From: Flavobacterium sharifuzzamanii
GTDB lineage: Bacteria; Bacteroidota; Bacteroidia; Flavobacteriales; Flavobacteriaceae
Assembly (NCBI RefSeq): GCF_003254585.1
Contig: NZ_QJGZ01000030.1
Span: forward strand, 55,373 to 119,372
Length of the DNA: 64,000 nucleotides
Reading direction: 5' to 3'
Position 1 is the stretch's first letter. Each line of letters starts with the position of its first letter. The notes under the pieces were generated by a model. The model was not told the DNA's origin. It searched no databases and worked only from the letters and a program-made list of their open reading frames with translations. Of this stretch, positions 27,057-34,888 are shown piece by piece. The translations under genes were made by a program, and so were the position numbers.

Positions 27057-28301
27057 TTATCCAATCAATTGCGTAAACAAATCCTGATTGTCGTTCAGAT
27101 ATTGAAACTCAAAGCCATTTTCGGTCATTTTCAATTTGATTGGCATAATATCATTTTTGTTTTTCAATTCTAAACCAACCACAACAGAACCTACTTCGCG
27201 ACTGTTTTTCTTAGCAAATTGGAAATACGTGATGTCATCATCTGGACCTAAAATATTATTTACAAATTCTTTTAAAGCTCCTGGACGTTGCGGAAATTGA
27301 ATCATAAAATAATGCATTAAGCCTTCATAAAGTAAAGAACGTTCTTTTATTTCGGCTGTTCTTTCTATATCATTATTGCTTCCGCTTACAATGCAAACCA
27401 CATTTTTGCCTTTAATTTTATCTTTATAAAAATCCAAAGCAGCAATTGTTAAAGCACCAGCGGGTTCAACCACCATGGCTTCTTCATTGTACAATCTTAA
27501 AATTGTAGTGCAGACTTTTCCTTCTGGAACCAGAATAATATCTTCTAAATTATATCGGCAGATTTCAAAAGTTTTGTCACCAACTTGTTTTACGGCAGCA
27601 CCATCTACAAATTTGTCTATAGTTTTTAGTGGTGTATTTTTATTTTCTTCGATGGAAGTTTTCATTGAAGGCGCACCTTTTGGTTCTACACCAATGATTT
27701 TGGTATGAGGACTTAAATGTTTAAAAACTTCAGATAAACCAGAAGCAAGTCCGCCGCCGCCGATTGGAACAAAAACATAATCGATAGGTTCTTTAAAGCT
27801 TTCTAGGATTTCTAAACCAACAGTTCCTTGTCCAGCGATTACTTTCTCATCGTCAAAAGGATGAATAAATGTTTTATGATTTTTGATGGCATCAGCAGTT
27901 GCCGAAGCATAAGCATCATCAAAAGTATCTCCAGTTAAAACAATTTCAACAAACGATTTTCCGAATAGTTGAACCTGTTTTACTTTCTGTTTTGGAGTAG
28001 TTTTAGGCATATAAATTTTACCATGAATCTTTAAAAGATTGCAAGAATAGGCAACTCCTTGAGCATGATTCCCTGCACTGGCACATACAGTTCCGTTTGC
28101 TTTTTCTTTTTCGCTTAACGAAGAAATCTTATTGTAAGCGCCTCTAATTTTGTACGAACGAACAATTTGTAAATCTTCTCTTTTTAATAAAATAGTCGAT
28201 TCAAATTCGTCTGAAAGATTTAAATTTTGCGTTAAAGGCGTTGCAGCAACGACATTCTCAAGATGCTTTTGGGCATTAAGTACTTCTTCAAATAAACTCA
28301 T
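27057..28301 (-). CDS. ilvA: Threonine ammonia-lyase (threonine deaminase)
   Basis: Converts L-threonine to 2-oxobutanoate and ammonia, the committed step of isoleucine synthesis. The 414 residues match the short form with one C-terminal ACT-like regulatory domain (about 330-414, FPQRPGALKEFVNNIL). The PLP lysine is K51 in RSYKIRGAYNK, and the phosphate-binding glycine loop is GGGGLASG. The single ACT domain, rather than two, affects how isoleucine feedback works. No other ilv gene is adjacent. Upstream on the same strand lies an isoleucine-rich leader frame and a terminator hairpin, so expression is very probably controlled by attenuation. Confidence 0.95.
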   Translation of the reverse strand: MSLFEEVLNAQKHLENVVAATPLTQNLNLSDEFESTILLKREDLQIVRSYKIRGAYNKISSLSEKEKANGTVCASAGNHAQGVAYSCNLLKIHGKIYMPKTTPKQKVKQVQLFGKSFVEIVLTGDTFDDAYASATADAIKNHKTFIHPFDDEKVIAGQGTVGLEILESFKEPIDYVFVPIGGGGLASGLSEVFKHLSPHTKIIGVEPKGAPSMKTSIEENKNTPLKTIDKFVDGAAVKQVGDKTFEICRYNLEDIILVPEGKVCTTILRLYNEEAMVVEPAGALTIAALDFYKDKIKGKNVVCIVSGSNNDIERTAEIKERSLLYEGLMHYFMIQFPQRPGALKEFVNNILGPDDDITYFQFAKKNSREVGSVVVGLELKNKNDIMPIKLKMTENGFEFQYLNDNQDLFTQLIG

Positions 28302-28318
28302 GTTGTTTTGTTTTTTTA

Positions 28319-28392
28319 TTTTTTTGCCACAGATTAAAAGGATTATAATGATTTTTAATCTGTGTGAATCTGTGAAATCTGTGGCAAAAAAA
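28319..28392. repeat. Dispersed inverted repeat inside the ilvA leader
   Basis: The arms TTTTTTTGCCACAGATT (28319-28335) and AATCTGTGGCAAAAAAA (28376-28392) are perfect 17-bp inverted copies. The inner part GGATTATAATGATTTTTAAT is shared with the partial copy at 21100. The element sits between the attenuator and the ilvA start, so it is part of any full-length ilvA transcript and would fold there. Confidence 0.8.
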
Positions 28393-28410
28393 ATATTCCT
28401 GAACTTTCTT

Positions 28411-28438
28411 AAAATAAAAAACCTCCCAATTGGGAGGT
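28411..28438 (-). terminator. Attenuator terminator of ilvA
   Basis: On the minus strand the transcript reads ACCTCCC-AATT-GGGAGGT (a perfect 18-bp palindrome, 28421-28438) followed by TTTTTATTTT. It lies 42 bp after the stop of the isoleucine leader frame and about 120 bp before ilvA. A terminator upstream of a gene and downstream of a leader peptide is the expected place for an attenuator. No gene on the other strand needs it. Confidence 0.9.
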
Positions 28439-28469
28439 TCTTATAAATTATATTTTACAAACTTATATA

Positions 28470-28480
28470 GCACCTCGCCA
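28470..28480 (-). promoter_or_regulatory. Putative antiterminator segment of the ilvA attenuator
   Basis: Directly after the leader stop codon the minus strand reads UGGCGAGGUGC. Without its one C at the fourth position, UGG-GAGGU is identical to the terminator 3' arm, so it can pair with the 5' arm ACCUCCCA and prevent the terminator. A ribosome at the leader stop codon would cover it. In addition ACAAACUU of leader codons 2-4 (28530-28537) is a perfect complement of AAGUUUGU at 28457-28464, which allows a further alternative fold. Confidence 0.75.
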
Positions 28481-28540
28481 TTATTGCTGAATTGCAATAA
28501 TGCTAATAATAGCGATAATAATGTTGTTAAAGTTTGTCAT
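28481..28540 (-). CDS. Isoleucine-rich leader peptide of ilvA
   Basis: A 19-residue reading frame, MTNFNNIIIAIISIIAIQQ, with eight isoleucine codons (seven ATT, one ATC) of nineteen, including the triplet at 7-9. It has its own TAnnTTTG-type promoter about 20 bp upstream and is followed at once by antiterminator and terminator elements, then ilvA. When charged tRNA-Ile is scarce, a ribosome should stall in the Ile run, leave the antiterminator free and let ilvA be read. There is no Shine-Dalgarno, as expected in this phylum. The peptide itself need not have a function. It is too short for routine gene callers. Confidence 0.85.
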   Translation of the reverse strand: MTNFNNIIIAIISIIAIQQ

Positions 28541-28560
28541 TTTCTTTACTGATCGAATAG

Positions 28561-28593
28561 CAAATGTATTAATTATTTCTGAAAAGTTCGCAA
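28561..28593 (-). promoter_or_regulatory. Promoter of the ilvA leader transcript
   Basis: On the minus strand TACATTTG (28568 to 28561) matches the Bacteroidota -7 box TAnnTTTG exactly. A TTG (28593-28591) lies 22 bp upstream as a possible -33 element. The start of transcription would fall about 14 bases before the leader ATG. Confidence 0.7.
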
Positions 28594-28641
28594 CTATTTA
28601 AAGTTTTACAAAAACTGAAAACTGCCAACTGTGACCGAAAA

Positions 28642-29178
28642 CTATTTTTTAACTGGCGGATATTGAGCTAAAATTTTGCCTACAAACTCAGCAATTTTTT
28701 CATCTTTTTTATCGATGTTTCTTGTCAAAGTTCCAACACCTTCACCTTGCCAGATCATTTCTTTCTTTTTAGCATCGATTAAATCAATATACAAAGTGCC
28801 TTCAGTAGAAGTAGAAACTGTAGTTTGACCTCCGTACATCATATAAGGATTCCAACCCCAGCCCCAGCCATAACCCCAGCCAGCGGTGAATTGGTTTACA
28901 TCTACTTGCTCTCTCGATTTTGTAAAAATGTTTACTAGCAAGTCTGGATTTTCACTTTTAGTAAAACCTTTAGCTTGCATTTGATCATCAATAGCGCGTA
29001 AGATTCTTCTTTTATCTAAATCTGATATTTCAACCTTGTCAATTCCTGGCTTAAAGTAGGCGTACGTTTTATAAGGCGTAAAATCGACAGTTTTGTCATA
29101 ATCAGAATAAACGGTCACGGTACTGCAAGAAGTAAGTATCAGCAGTAGCAAAAACGGAATTAACTTAAGTGTTTTCAT
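28642..29178 (-). CDS. DUF4136-domain lipoprotein
   Basis: A 178-residue lipoprotein; signal MKTLKLIPFLLLLILTSC with lipobox TSC. The body fits DUF4136: YSDYDKTVDFTPYKTYAY at the start, PDLLVNIFTKSREQ in the middle, a Gly/Trp/Tyr-rich insert (GWGYGWGWGWNPYMMYGG), and LYIDLIDAKKKEMIWQGEG near the end. Members are outer-membrane-associated proteins without a known function. It lies between hutU and the ilvA leader, with a repeat on its upstream side. Confidence 0.85.
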   Translation of the reverse strand: MKTLKLIPFLLLLILTSCSTVTVYSDYDKTVDFTPYKTYAYFKPGIDKVEISDLDKRRILRAIDDQMQAKGFTKSENPDLLVNIFTKSREQVDVNQFTAGWGYGWGWGWNPYMMYGGQTTVSTSTEGTLYIDLIDAKKKEMIWQGEGVGTLTRNIDKKDEKIAEFVGKILAQYPPVKK

Positions 29179-29213
29179 ATATCTAAAAATTAATGTTCTT
29201 TTTTAAATCTGCA

Positions 29214-29274
29214 AGGCTGAGCGTAGTCGAATCCCTTTCATTTCTATAAGCCTTCGACTTCGTTCAGGATGACA
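29214..29274. repeat. Degenerate inverted repeat upstream of the DUF4136 gene
   Basis: CTGAGCGTAGTCGAA on the left opposes CCTTCGACTTCGTTCAGG and ATGACA on the right. Arms pair imperfectly. The right end resembles a widespread intergenic palindrome of Bacteroidota with the GTCATCCTGA-type terminus. No coding potential. Confidence 0.6.
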
Positions 29275-29284
29275 TTACGTTATT

Positions 29285-31261
29285 TTAAAGCAAACTTTCA
29301 TCGACTAGATTAGGTAAAGTTACTTTTAATAATGGCTCAACTTCCATTGCTCTTTTTATAGCAAAAACAGCACCTTCATTTCTTGCCCAACTTCTTCTTG
29401 AAATTCCGTTGTTAACATCCCAGAAAAGCATTGAAGCTAAGCGTTTTGAAGCCTCAGTAGAACCATCAAGAACCATACCAAATCCGCCATTTATAACCTC
29501 TCCCCAACCAACGCCACCACCATTATGGATAGAAACCCAAGTTGCTCCTCTAAAGCTGTCTCCAATCACATTATGGATCGCCATATCGGCAGTAAAACGA
29601 GAGCCATCATAGATATTTGAAGTTTCTCTGTAAGGAGAATCGGTCCCAGAAACATCGTGGTGATCGCGTCCTAAAACAACCGCACCAATTTCGCCTTTTG
29701 CAATTGCTTGATTAAATGCTTCAGCAATTTTAATTCTGCCTTCAGCATCGGCATAAAGAATTCGAGCTTGAGAACCTACGACCAGTTTATTTTCTTGCGC
29801 ACCTTTAATCCATTTGATATTATCCTGCATTTGTTGCTGAATTTCATTTGGAGCAGTTTCGGCCATTTTCTCTAAAACTTCGCAAGCAATAGCATCAGTT
29901 TTTAGCAAATCTTCTGGTTTTCCTGAGGTACAAACCCATCTAAAAGGCCCAAATCCGTAATCGAAACACATTGGTCCCATAATATCCTGAACATAACTTG
30001 GATATTTAAAATCGATATTATTTTCGGCCATTACATCTGCTCCTGCGCGAGAAGCTTCTAGTAAAAAGGCATTTCCGTAATCGAAAAAGTAAGTACCTTT
30101 TGCGGTATGCTTATTAATTGCTGCAGCATGTCGGCGCAAAGTTTCCTGAACTTTTTCTTTGAATAATTCTGGATTATTAGCCATCAAATCATTTGCTTCT
30201 TCAAACGAAATTCCAACTGGATAATAACCTCCAGCCCACGGATTATGAAGTGAAGTTTGGTCTGAACCTAAATCAATTTTAATATTTTCCTGATCGAAAC
30301 GTTCCCACACATCAACCACATTTCCTAAATATGCGATAGAAACAGTTTCTTTATTGGCTTTCGCCAAAGCGACTCTGGCAACCAATTCGTCTGTAGAAGT
30401 CACAACTTCATTAATCCAACCTTGCTCGTGACGAATTTTAGTAATCTTCGGATTTACCTCAGCACAAACTGTAATACAACCAGCTATATTTCCTGCTTTT
30501 GGCTGTGCGCCTGACATTCCTCCAAGACCAGAAGTTACAAATAAACTTCCTTCTGGATTTTGTTTTATTTTTCTGAAACCATTTAAAACCGTAATAGTTG
30601 TTCCATGTACAATTCCCTGCGGGCCAATATACATATAACTTCCTGCTGTCATTTGCCCGTATTGTGAAACTCCTAAAGCGTTCATTTTTTCCCAATCATC
30701 AGGTTTTGAATAATTAGGAATCACCATTCCGTTTGTTACCACAACTCTTGGCGCTTCTTTATGCGAAGGGAATAATCCCATCGGATGTCCAGAATACATC
30801 GTTAAAGTCTGCTCATCTGTCATTTCAGACAAATATTGCATCGTCAATAAATATTGTGCCCAGTTTTGGAAAACAGCGCCGTTTCCGCCATAAGTAATCA
30901 ATTCATGAGGGTGCTGCGCCACAGCATAATCCAAATTGTTCTGAATCATGTGCATAATCGCTTTTGCCTGTAATGATTTTCCTGGGTATTCGTCAATTGG
31001 TCTTGCGTACATTTTGTAATCTGGACGAAGACGATACATATAAATACGGCCATATTTTTCTAATTCTTCTGAAAATTCAGGAATTAATTCGGCGTGATGT
31101 TTTGGATCGAAATAACGCAAGGCATTTTTCAAAGCCAGCTTTTTTTCATCTGCCGAAAGAATTTCTTTTCGTTTTGGAGCATGATTAATTGCTGGATCGT
31201 ATGCTTGTTTAGGAGGTAATATATTTGGTATTCCTTGTTGTATTTGTTCTTTGAAAGTCAT
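29285..31261 (-). CDS. hutU: Urocanate hydratase
   Basis: A 658-residue NAD-dependent enzyme that converts urocanate to imidazolonepropionate in histidine breakdown. Family landmarks are intact: TYGGNGAVFQNWAQY and GHPMGLFPS in the N-terminal half, the dinucleotide-binding SGLGGMSGAQPKAGNIAG, the catalytic-cysteine block YGFGPFRWVCTSG, and GRDHHDVSGTDSPYRET. The length fits the longer Bacteroidota form. The usual partners hutH, hutI and the formimidoyl-transfer enzyme are not in the window, so the pathway genes are scattered. A repeat-rich gap lies upstream. Confidence 0.95.
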   Translation of the reverse strand: MTFKEQIQQGIPNILPPKQAYDPAINHAPKRKEILSADEKKLALKNALRYFDPKHHAELIPEFSEELEKYGRIYMYRLRPDYKMYARPIDEYPGKSLQAKAIMHMIQNNLDYAVAQHPHELITYGGNGAVFQNWAQYLLTMQYLSEMTDEQTLTMYSGHPMGLFPSHKEAPRVVVTNGMVIPNYSKPDDWEKMNALGVSQYGQMTAGSYMYIGPQGIVHGTTITVLNGFRKIKQNPEGSLFVTSGLGGMSGAQPKAGNIAGCITVCAEVNPKITKIRHEQGWINEVVTSTDELVARVALAKANKETVSIAYLGNVVDVWERFDQENIKIDLGSDQTSLHNPWAGGYYPVGISFEEANDLMANNPELFKEKVQETLRRHAAAINKHTAKGTYFFDYGNAFLLEASRAGADVMAENNIDFKYPSYVQDIMGPMCFDYGFGPFRWVCTSGKPEDLLKTDAIACEVLEKMAETAPNEIQQQMQDNIKWIKGAQENKLVVGSQARILYADAEGRIKIAEAFNQAIAKGEIGAVVLGRDHHDVSGTDSPYRETSNIYDGSRFTADMAIHNVIGDSFRGATWVSIHNGGGVGWGEVINGGFGMVLDGSTEASKRLASMLFWDVNNGISRRSWARNEGAVFAIKRAMEVEPLLKVTLPNLVDESLL

Positions 31262-31751
31262 TTTTTTAAGATTCTAAGGTGCTGAGGATCTAAGACGCTA
31301 AGATATTGCGGTTAGATTAACAACAGATTAATTTTTTGTTTTTTATAAAATTATGTCGCCCCGCTGGGGCTTATATGTGGCAAATGGTTACACTATTTCT
31401 ATAAATATGTCGCTCCTCTCGGAGCTTTTGAATATAAATTTGCCTATCCTTGAATTAAAGCCTTGGAAAGGCGTAATATTTATAGGAAACAATAATCACC
31501 CAATATAAAAGCTCCAGCGGAGCGAAATATCAGCCGACGAAATTGGAATTTATTTTAATTATCCCATTTTCAAATTGCCACATTTTCTAATTAAAAAAAA
31601 CTAGGGATAACGGATATCCGACCTATGATAGGACTTGTGGATCTTAATCCTGAATTTTCTTGAATGGATATCCATATTAATATTTTAGATTGTTGATTTT
31701 AAATTTTAGATTGGAATTTGGAATTTAAAAATTGGAATTTATTTAAATTAT
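31262..31751. repeat. 490-bp gap filled with dispersed repeat fragments
   Basis: Several repeats follow each other. At 31265-31305 is AAGATTCTAAGGTGCTGAGG, related to the outer arms near 4099 and 4340. At 31352-31372 is TGTCGCCCCGCTGGGGCTT. At 31407-31430 is TGTCGCTCCTCTCGGAGCTT, and at 31507-31530 its inverted partner AAAGCTCCAGCGGAGCGAAA. Near 31613 and 31666 GGATATCC occurs twice. The tail (31680-31750) is low-complexity TTGGAATTT sequence. No gene or promoter is evident. Confidence 0.65.
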
Positions 31752-31937
31752 CTAATTCGTTTTTCTTCTTATTTCTCCTGTTCTTTTATCAAATCCGTAC
31801 GGACAATGTCGGCAGCCACTTTTGCAGCAATAACCACGTTTTAAATGATGTTTTTCAGTAAAGCATTTGTAACCTTCAGGCGTATAGTAAAAATCTTCAC
31901 CTTCGATTAATTTATTTTCATTACTTTGCTCTTTCAT
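31752..31937 (-). CDS. DUF5522-type small cysteine-rich protein
   Basis: A 61-residue protein. I use the ATG at 31937, giving MKEQSNENKLIEGEDFYYTP; the open frame extends 13 codons upstream with a less likely start. The core YTPEGYKCFTEKHHLKRGYC is followed by CKSGCRHCPYGFDK, so five cysteines cluster in a way that suggests a metal site. This pattern is what I know as DUF5522, a small widespread protein of unknown role. Confidence 0.75.
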   Translation of the reverse strand: MKEQSNENKLIEGEDFYYTPEGYKCFTEKHHLKRGYCCKSGCRHCPYGFDKRTGEIRRKTN

Positions 31938-32051
31938 AAATATGCTTCGCGTTCCTTTCGAATAATTAATAATCAAAAATAAAAATATTTGATTATGATT
32001 TTATTGAAATCGAACAATTTTATAGCTACAAATTTATAAATTTTACAGCCA

Positions 32052-32393
32052 ATGTTTCTGATTGTTGCTAAATATTTAATTCCGAAAGGTTATCGAGGAA
32101 TGGCTGTTTTTCCGTTTGTTTTGGTTAAATATGATTTTGATAAAGCAAATGGAGTTTTTGTTAATCATGAAAAAATACATTTGAGGCAACAGCTTGAAAT
32201 GCTGATTCTGCCATTTTTTATTTGGTATATTTTAGAATTTTCAATTCGTTTCATCCAATACAAAAACAAAGATTTAGCATATCGAAATATCAGTTTTGAA
32301 AGGGAAGCTTATACAAACGAAACCAATTTGAGTTATCTCAAAAAAAGATCATTTTTTCAGTTTCTGAATTACATGAAAAACAATAAGCTTTAA
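32052..32393 (+). CDS. Small membrane protein with an HExxH motif
   Basis: A 113-residue protein I do not recognise by name. It contains H39-E40-K-I-H43 (NHEKIHLRQQLEM), then a hydrophobic helix (about 49-68), then FEREAY at 82-87, where a glutamate 40 or so residues after HExxH could be the third zinc ligand as in several gluzincin-type peptidases. These residues suggest a very small membrane-linked metalloprotease, but no activity can be claimed. It lies 55 bp upstream of the PLP deaminase gene on the same strand, so the two may share a transcript. Confidence 0.6.
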   Translation: MFLIVAKYLIPKGYRGMAVFPFVLVKYDFDKANGVFVNHEKIHLRQQLEMLILPFFIWYILEFSIRFIQYKNKDLAYRNISFEREAYTNETNLSYLKKRSFFQFLNYMKNNKL

Positions 32394-32448
32394 GCATAAA
32401 AAAAGATATAAATTGTCACTTTTGACTTTCGACTTTCAACTTTAAATA

Positions 32449-33357
32449 ATGAATCCAGTTTTCAATCAACATATTAATATCGATTTTCCCAATGATATTT
32501 CTTTGACAATTAAGCGTGAAGATCTCATTCATCCTTTTGTTTCAGGAAATAAATTCAGAAAACTGAAATACAATTTACTTCAAGCTAAAGCCGAAAATAA
32601 AAAGACGTTACTGACTTTTGGTGGAGCATTTTCCAATCATATTGCGGCCGTGGCTTATGCGGGTAAAGAACAAGGTTTTAAAACTATCGGAATCATTCGC
32701 GGAGAGGAGCTTTTGGACAAAATAGAGGAAAATCCAACCTTGAAATTTGCTCAAGAAAACGGAATGCAGTTTGAGTTTGTTTCGAGAGAAGAGTATCGTT
32801 TAAAAAACGAAGAATCTTTTATAGAAAAGTTGCAAGATAAATTTGGCGATTTTTATCTCGTTCCTGAGGGCGGAACAAACGAACTCGCGGTAAAAGGCTG
32901 TGAAGAGATTTTGACAGATGAAGATTCGGTTTTTAATTACGTTTGCTGTGCTGTTGGAACGGGAGGAACTATTTCGGGATTAATTAATAATTCGTTACAA
33001 AATCAGAAAATTTTGGGGTTTCCAGCGTTAAAAGGTGACTTTTTAAACGATGAAATTCGTATTTTTGCAAAAAAAGATAACTGGAATTTAATTTCTGACT
33101 ATCATTTTGGAGGTTATGGCAAGATAAATTTAGAATTAATTGAATTTATTAATGCTTTTTTTGAAGAAACAAAAGTGCCCTTAGATCCAATTTATACAGG
33201 AAAGATGGTTTTTGGCGTTATAGATTTAATAAACAAAAATTATTTTCCTGCACATTCAAAAATTTTACTCATTCACACAGGCGGATTGCAGGGAATTGAC
33301 GGAATGAATATAAAGCTGAAGCAGAAGAAATTACCAATACTCAAAACCAATGATTAA
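32449..33357 (+). CDS. PLP-dependent ACC deaminase / D-cysteine desulfhydrase family enzyme
   Basis: A 302-residue fold type II PLP enzyme. The N-terminal block TIKREDLIHPFVSGNKFRKL holds the PLP lysine, and LTFGGAFSNHIAA follows as the substrate loop. The phosphate-binding loop is VGTGGTISG. The family includes 1-aminocyclopropane-1-carboxylate deaminase and D-cysteine desulfhydrase; the residues that separate the two cannot be judged confidently here, and the desulfhydrase-like role is usual in non-plant bacteria. The gene overlaps the next by 8 bp, indicating co-transcription. Confidence 0.85.
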   Translation: MNPVFNQHINIDFPNDISLTIKREDLIHPFVSGNKFRKLKYNLLQAKAENKKTLLTFGGAFSNHIAAVAYAGKEQGFKTIGIIRGEELLDKIEENPTLKFAQENGMQFEFVSREEYRLKNEESFIEKLQDKFGDFYLVPEGGTNELAVKGCEEILTDEDSVFNYVCCAVGTGGTISGLINNSLQNQKILGFPALKGDFLNDEIRIFAKKDNWNLISDYHFGGYGKINLELIEFINAFFEETKVPLDPIYTGKMVFGVIDLINKNYFPAHSKILLIHTGGLQGIDGMNIKLKQKKLPILKTND

Positions 33358-34249
33358 AAAAATTGTATTACTTCTCGTAATATTAGCTTTAGCAAGCTGC
33401 TCTTCTAGTAAGCCTGCCATCGCGACGACTAAAAAAGCGGCAGCGGTTCAAACTCGAACGGCAGCTGCAAAAAGAAGTACTCCTACTAAACCAATCGGTA
33501 AAAATTACCCTTCTACAAATAATACGACTGAGGTTATTCAATCTACATCTAAAACAGTTGTTACCAGTGATCTTATTAATAATTATGTGTTGCAGTACAA
33601 AGAAATTGCAATGGGAAACATGAAGACTTACGGAATTCCGGCGAGTATTATTTTGGCTCAAGGAATTTTAGAATCTGGTGCGGGAAGAGGAGATTTGGCT
33701 GTAGATGCTAATAATCATTTTGGAATAAAATGTCATAATGATTGGTTAGGAGAAAGTGTTCGTCATGACGATGACTCGGCTCAGGAATGTTTTAGAAAAT
33801 ATCCTCAGGCATCAGAATCGTATAGAGATCATGCTTTGTTTTTGGTTGGAAAAAAACGATATGCTTCCTTATTCACTTACGAAAAAGACGATTACAAAGC
33901 TTGGGCAAAAGGACTTAGAGCTTGCGGTTACGCAACAGATCCTAAATATCCCGATAAATTGATCAGTTATATTGAAAGATATAATTTGCATCAATACGAT
34001 TGTCAGGTTACAGGAAGAAATTATGTGCCAATAAATACTTCGGCTCCGCCAAAAAAAACATCTTATGATGTTGCTTCTGATCCAAAGATCAATATGAATC
34101 AATACGATCCGAATTTGTATGAGGTTCAAAAAGGAGATACGCTATATTCAATTTCAAAGAAATTTAATTTATTGGTTGAAGATTTAAAAAAGAAGAATAA
34201 TCTAACCGATAATGCGATTTCGATCGGGCAGAGGTTGAAAGTGAGGTAA
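33350..34249 (+). CDS. Glucosaminidase-domain lipoprotein with LysM
   Basis: A 299-residue cell-wall hydrolase. Signal MIKKIVLLLVILALASC gives a lipoprotein; an Ala/Lys/Thr-rich linker follows. The glucosaminidase domain (about 75-220) includes YGIPASIILAQGILESGAG with the catalytic glutamate in LESG, and NNHFGIKCHNDW. A C-terminal LysM domain (about 256-299, YEVQKGDTLYSISKKF) binds peptidoglycan. It should cleave the glycan strand next to N-acetylglucosamine at the cell envelope. Its start overlaps the PLP deaminase stop by 8 bp. Confidence 0.9.
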   Translation: MIKKIVLLLVILALASCSSSKPAIATTKKAAAVQTRTAAAKRSTPTKPIGKNYPSTNNTTEVIQSTSKTVVTSDLINNYVLQYKEIAMGNMKTYGIPASIILAQGILESGAGRGDLAVDANNHFGIKCHNDWLGESVRHDDDSAQECFRKYPQASESYRDHALFLVGKKRYASLFTYEKDDYKAWAKGLRACGYATDPKYPDKLISYIERYNLHQYDCQVTGRNYVPINTSAPPKKTSYDVASDPKINMNQYDPNLYEVQKGDTLYSISKKFNLLVEDLKKKNNLTDNAISIGQRLKVR

Positions 34250-34300
34250 TTAATCTATTCAAATGCCTTTTGGTACTGAACTCTAAAATTTGAAATAATA

Positions 34301-34810
34301 GTGATCTATAAATATTGCGGAAATTTTGAGAGATCTAATTTGGAACTTACTTGTGAAAAGGAATATTTAACAGAATTAGATTCCTATTTCTTGAGAGAAG
34401 GAAAATTGAAAATTTTAATCTATAAATGCTCCAAATGTGGCGGTTTATGGAAAATGATTGAATACAAAAATGTTCAAAAATGGTTACAAGTAAACGAAGT
34501 TGTATCAAATGAATATGCTCCATTTGAGACTCAAAATTACTTTCCTGTTGAATATTTTGAAATTGCAGAAGTTTATTTTTATGACAATTCTGTACAATGT
34601 GGGAATCCAAAAGAATGTGAAAAATATTCTGGATTAACGTGTTCTCTAAAGTCTTTAACTTTTGTAGAGAAAATTCAGGAGGGAGATGCTGGTTGTTATA
34701 GTATTAAAGAAGAAACATATGTATGTGATAAATGTAAAAATAGGTGGGCTTTAAAAGAAGAGTTTGATTCGCATCATGGATACGCAAGGTCTGCAAAAAG
34801 AATAAATTGA
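34301..34810 (+). CDS. Cysteine-rich protein of unknown function
   Basis: A 169-residue protein starting at a GTG (34301); no ATG lies closer to the conserved-looking N-terminus. It has two CxxC knuckles, YKCSKCGGLW near 44-53 and YVCDKCKNRW near 144-153, and a further cluster CGNPKECEKYSGLTC between them. Such spacing suggests one or two zinc ribbons. No signal peptide or membrane segment. I do not recognise the family. Confidence 0.6.
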   Translation: MIYKYCGNFERSNLELTCEKEYLTELDSYFLREGKLKILIYKCSKCGGLWKMIEYKNVQKWLQVNEVVSNEYAPFETQNYFPVEYFEIAEVYFYDNSVQCGNPKECEKYSGLTCSLKSLTFVEKIQEGDAGCYSIKEETYVCDKCKNRWALKEEFDSHHGYARSAKRIN

Positions 34811-34888
34811 GGAAAAATATTTTAATGAGTTTATATGAGGCTTAAGCCGATAAATATGAACTCTACAATTTAAATATCAAAAATAAGA

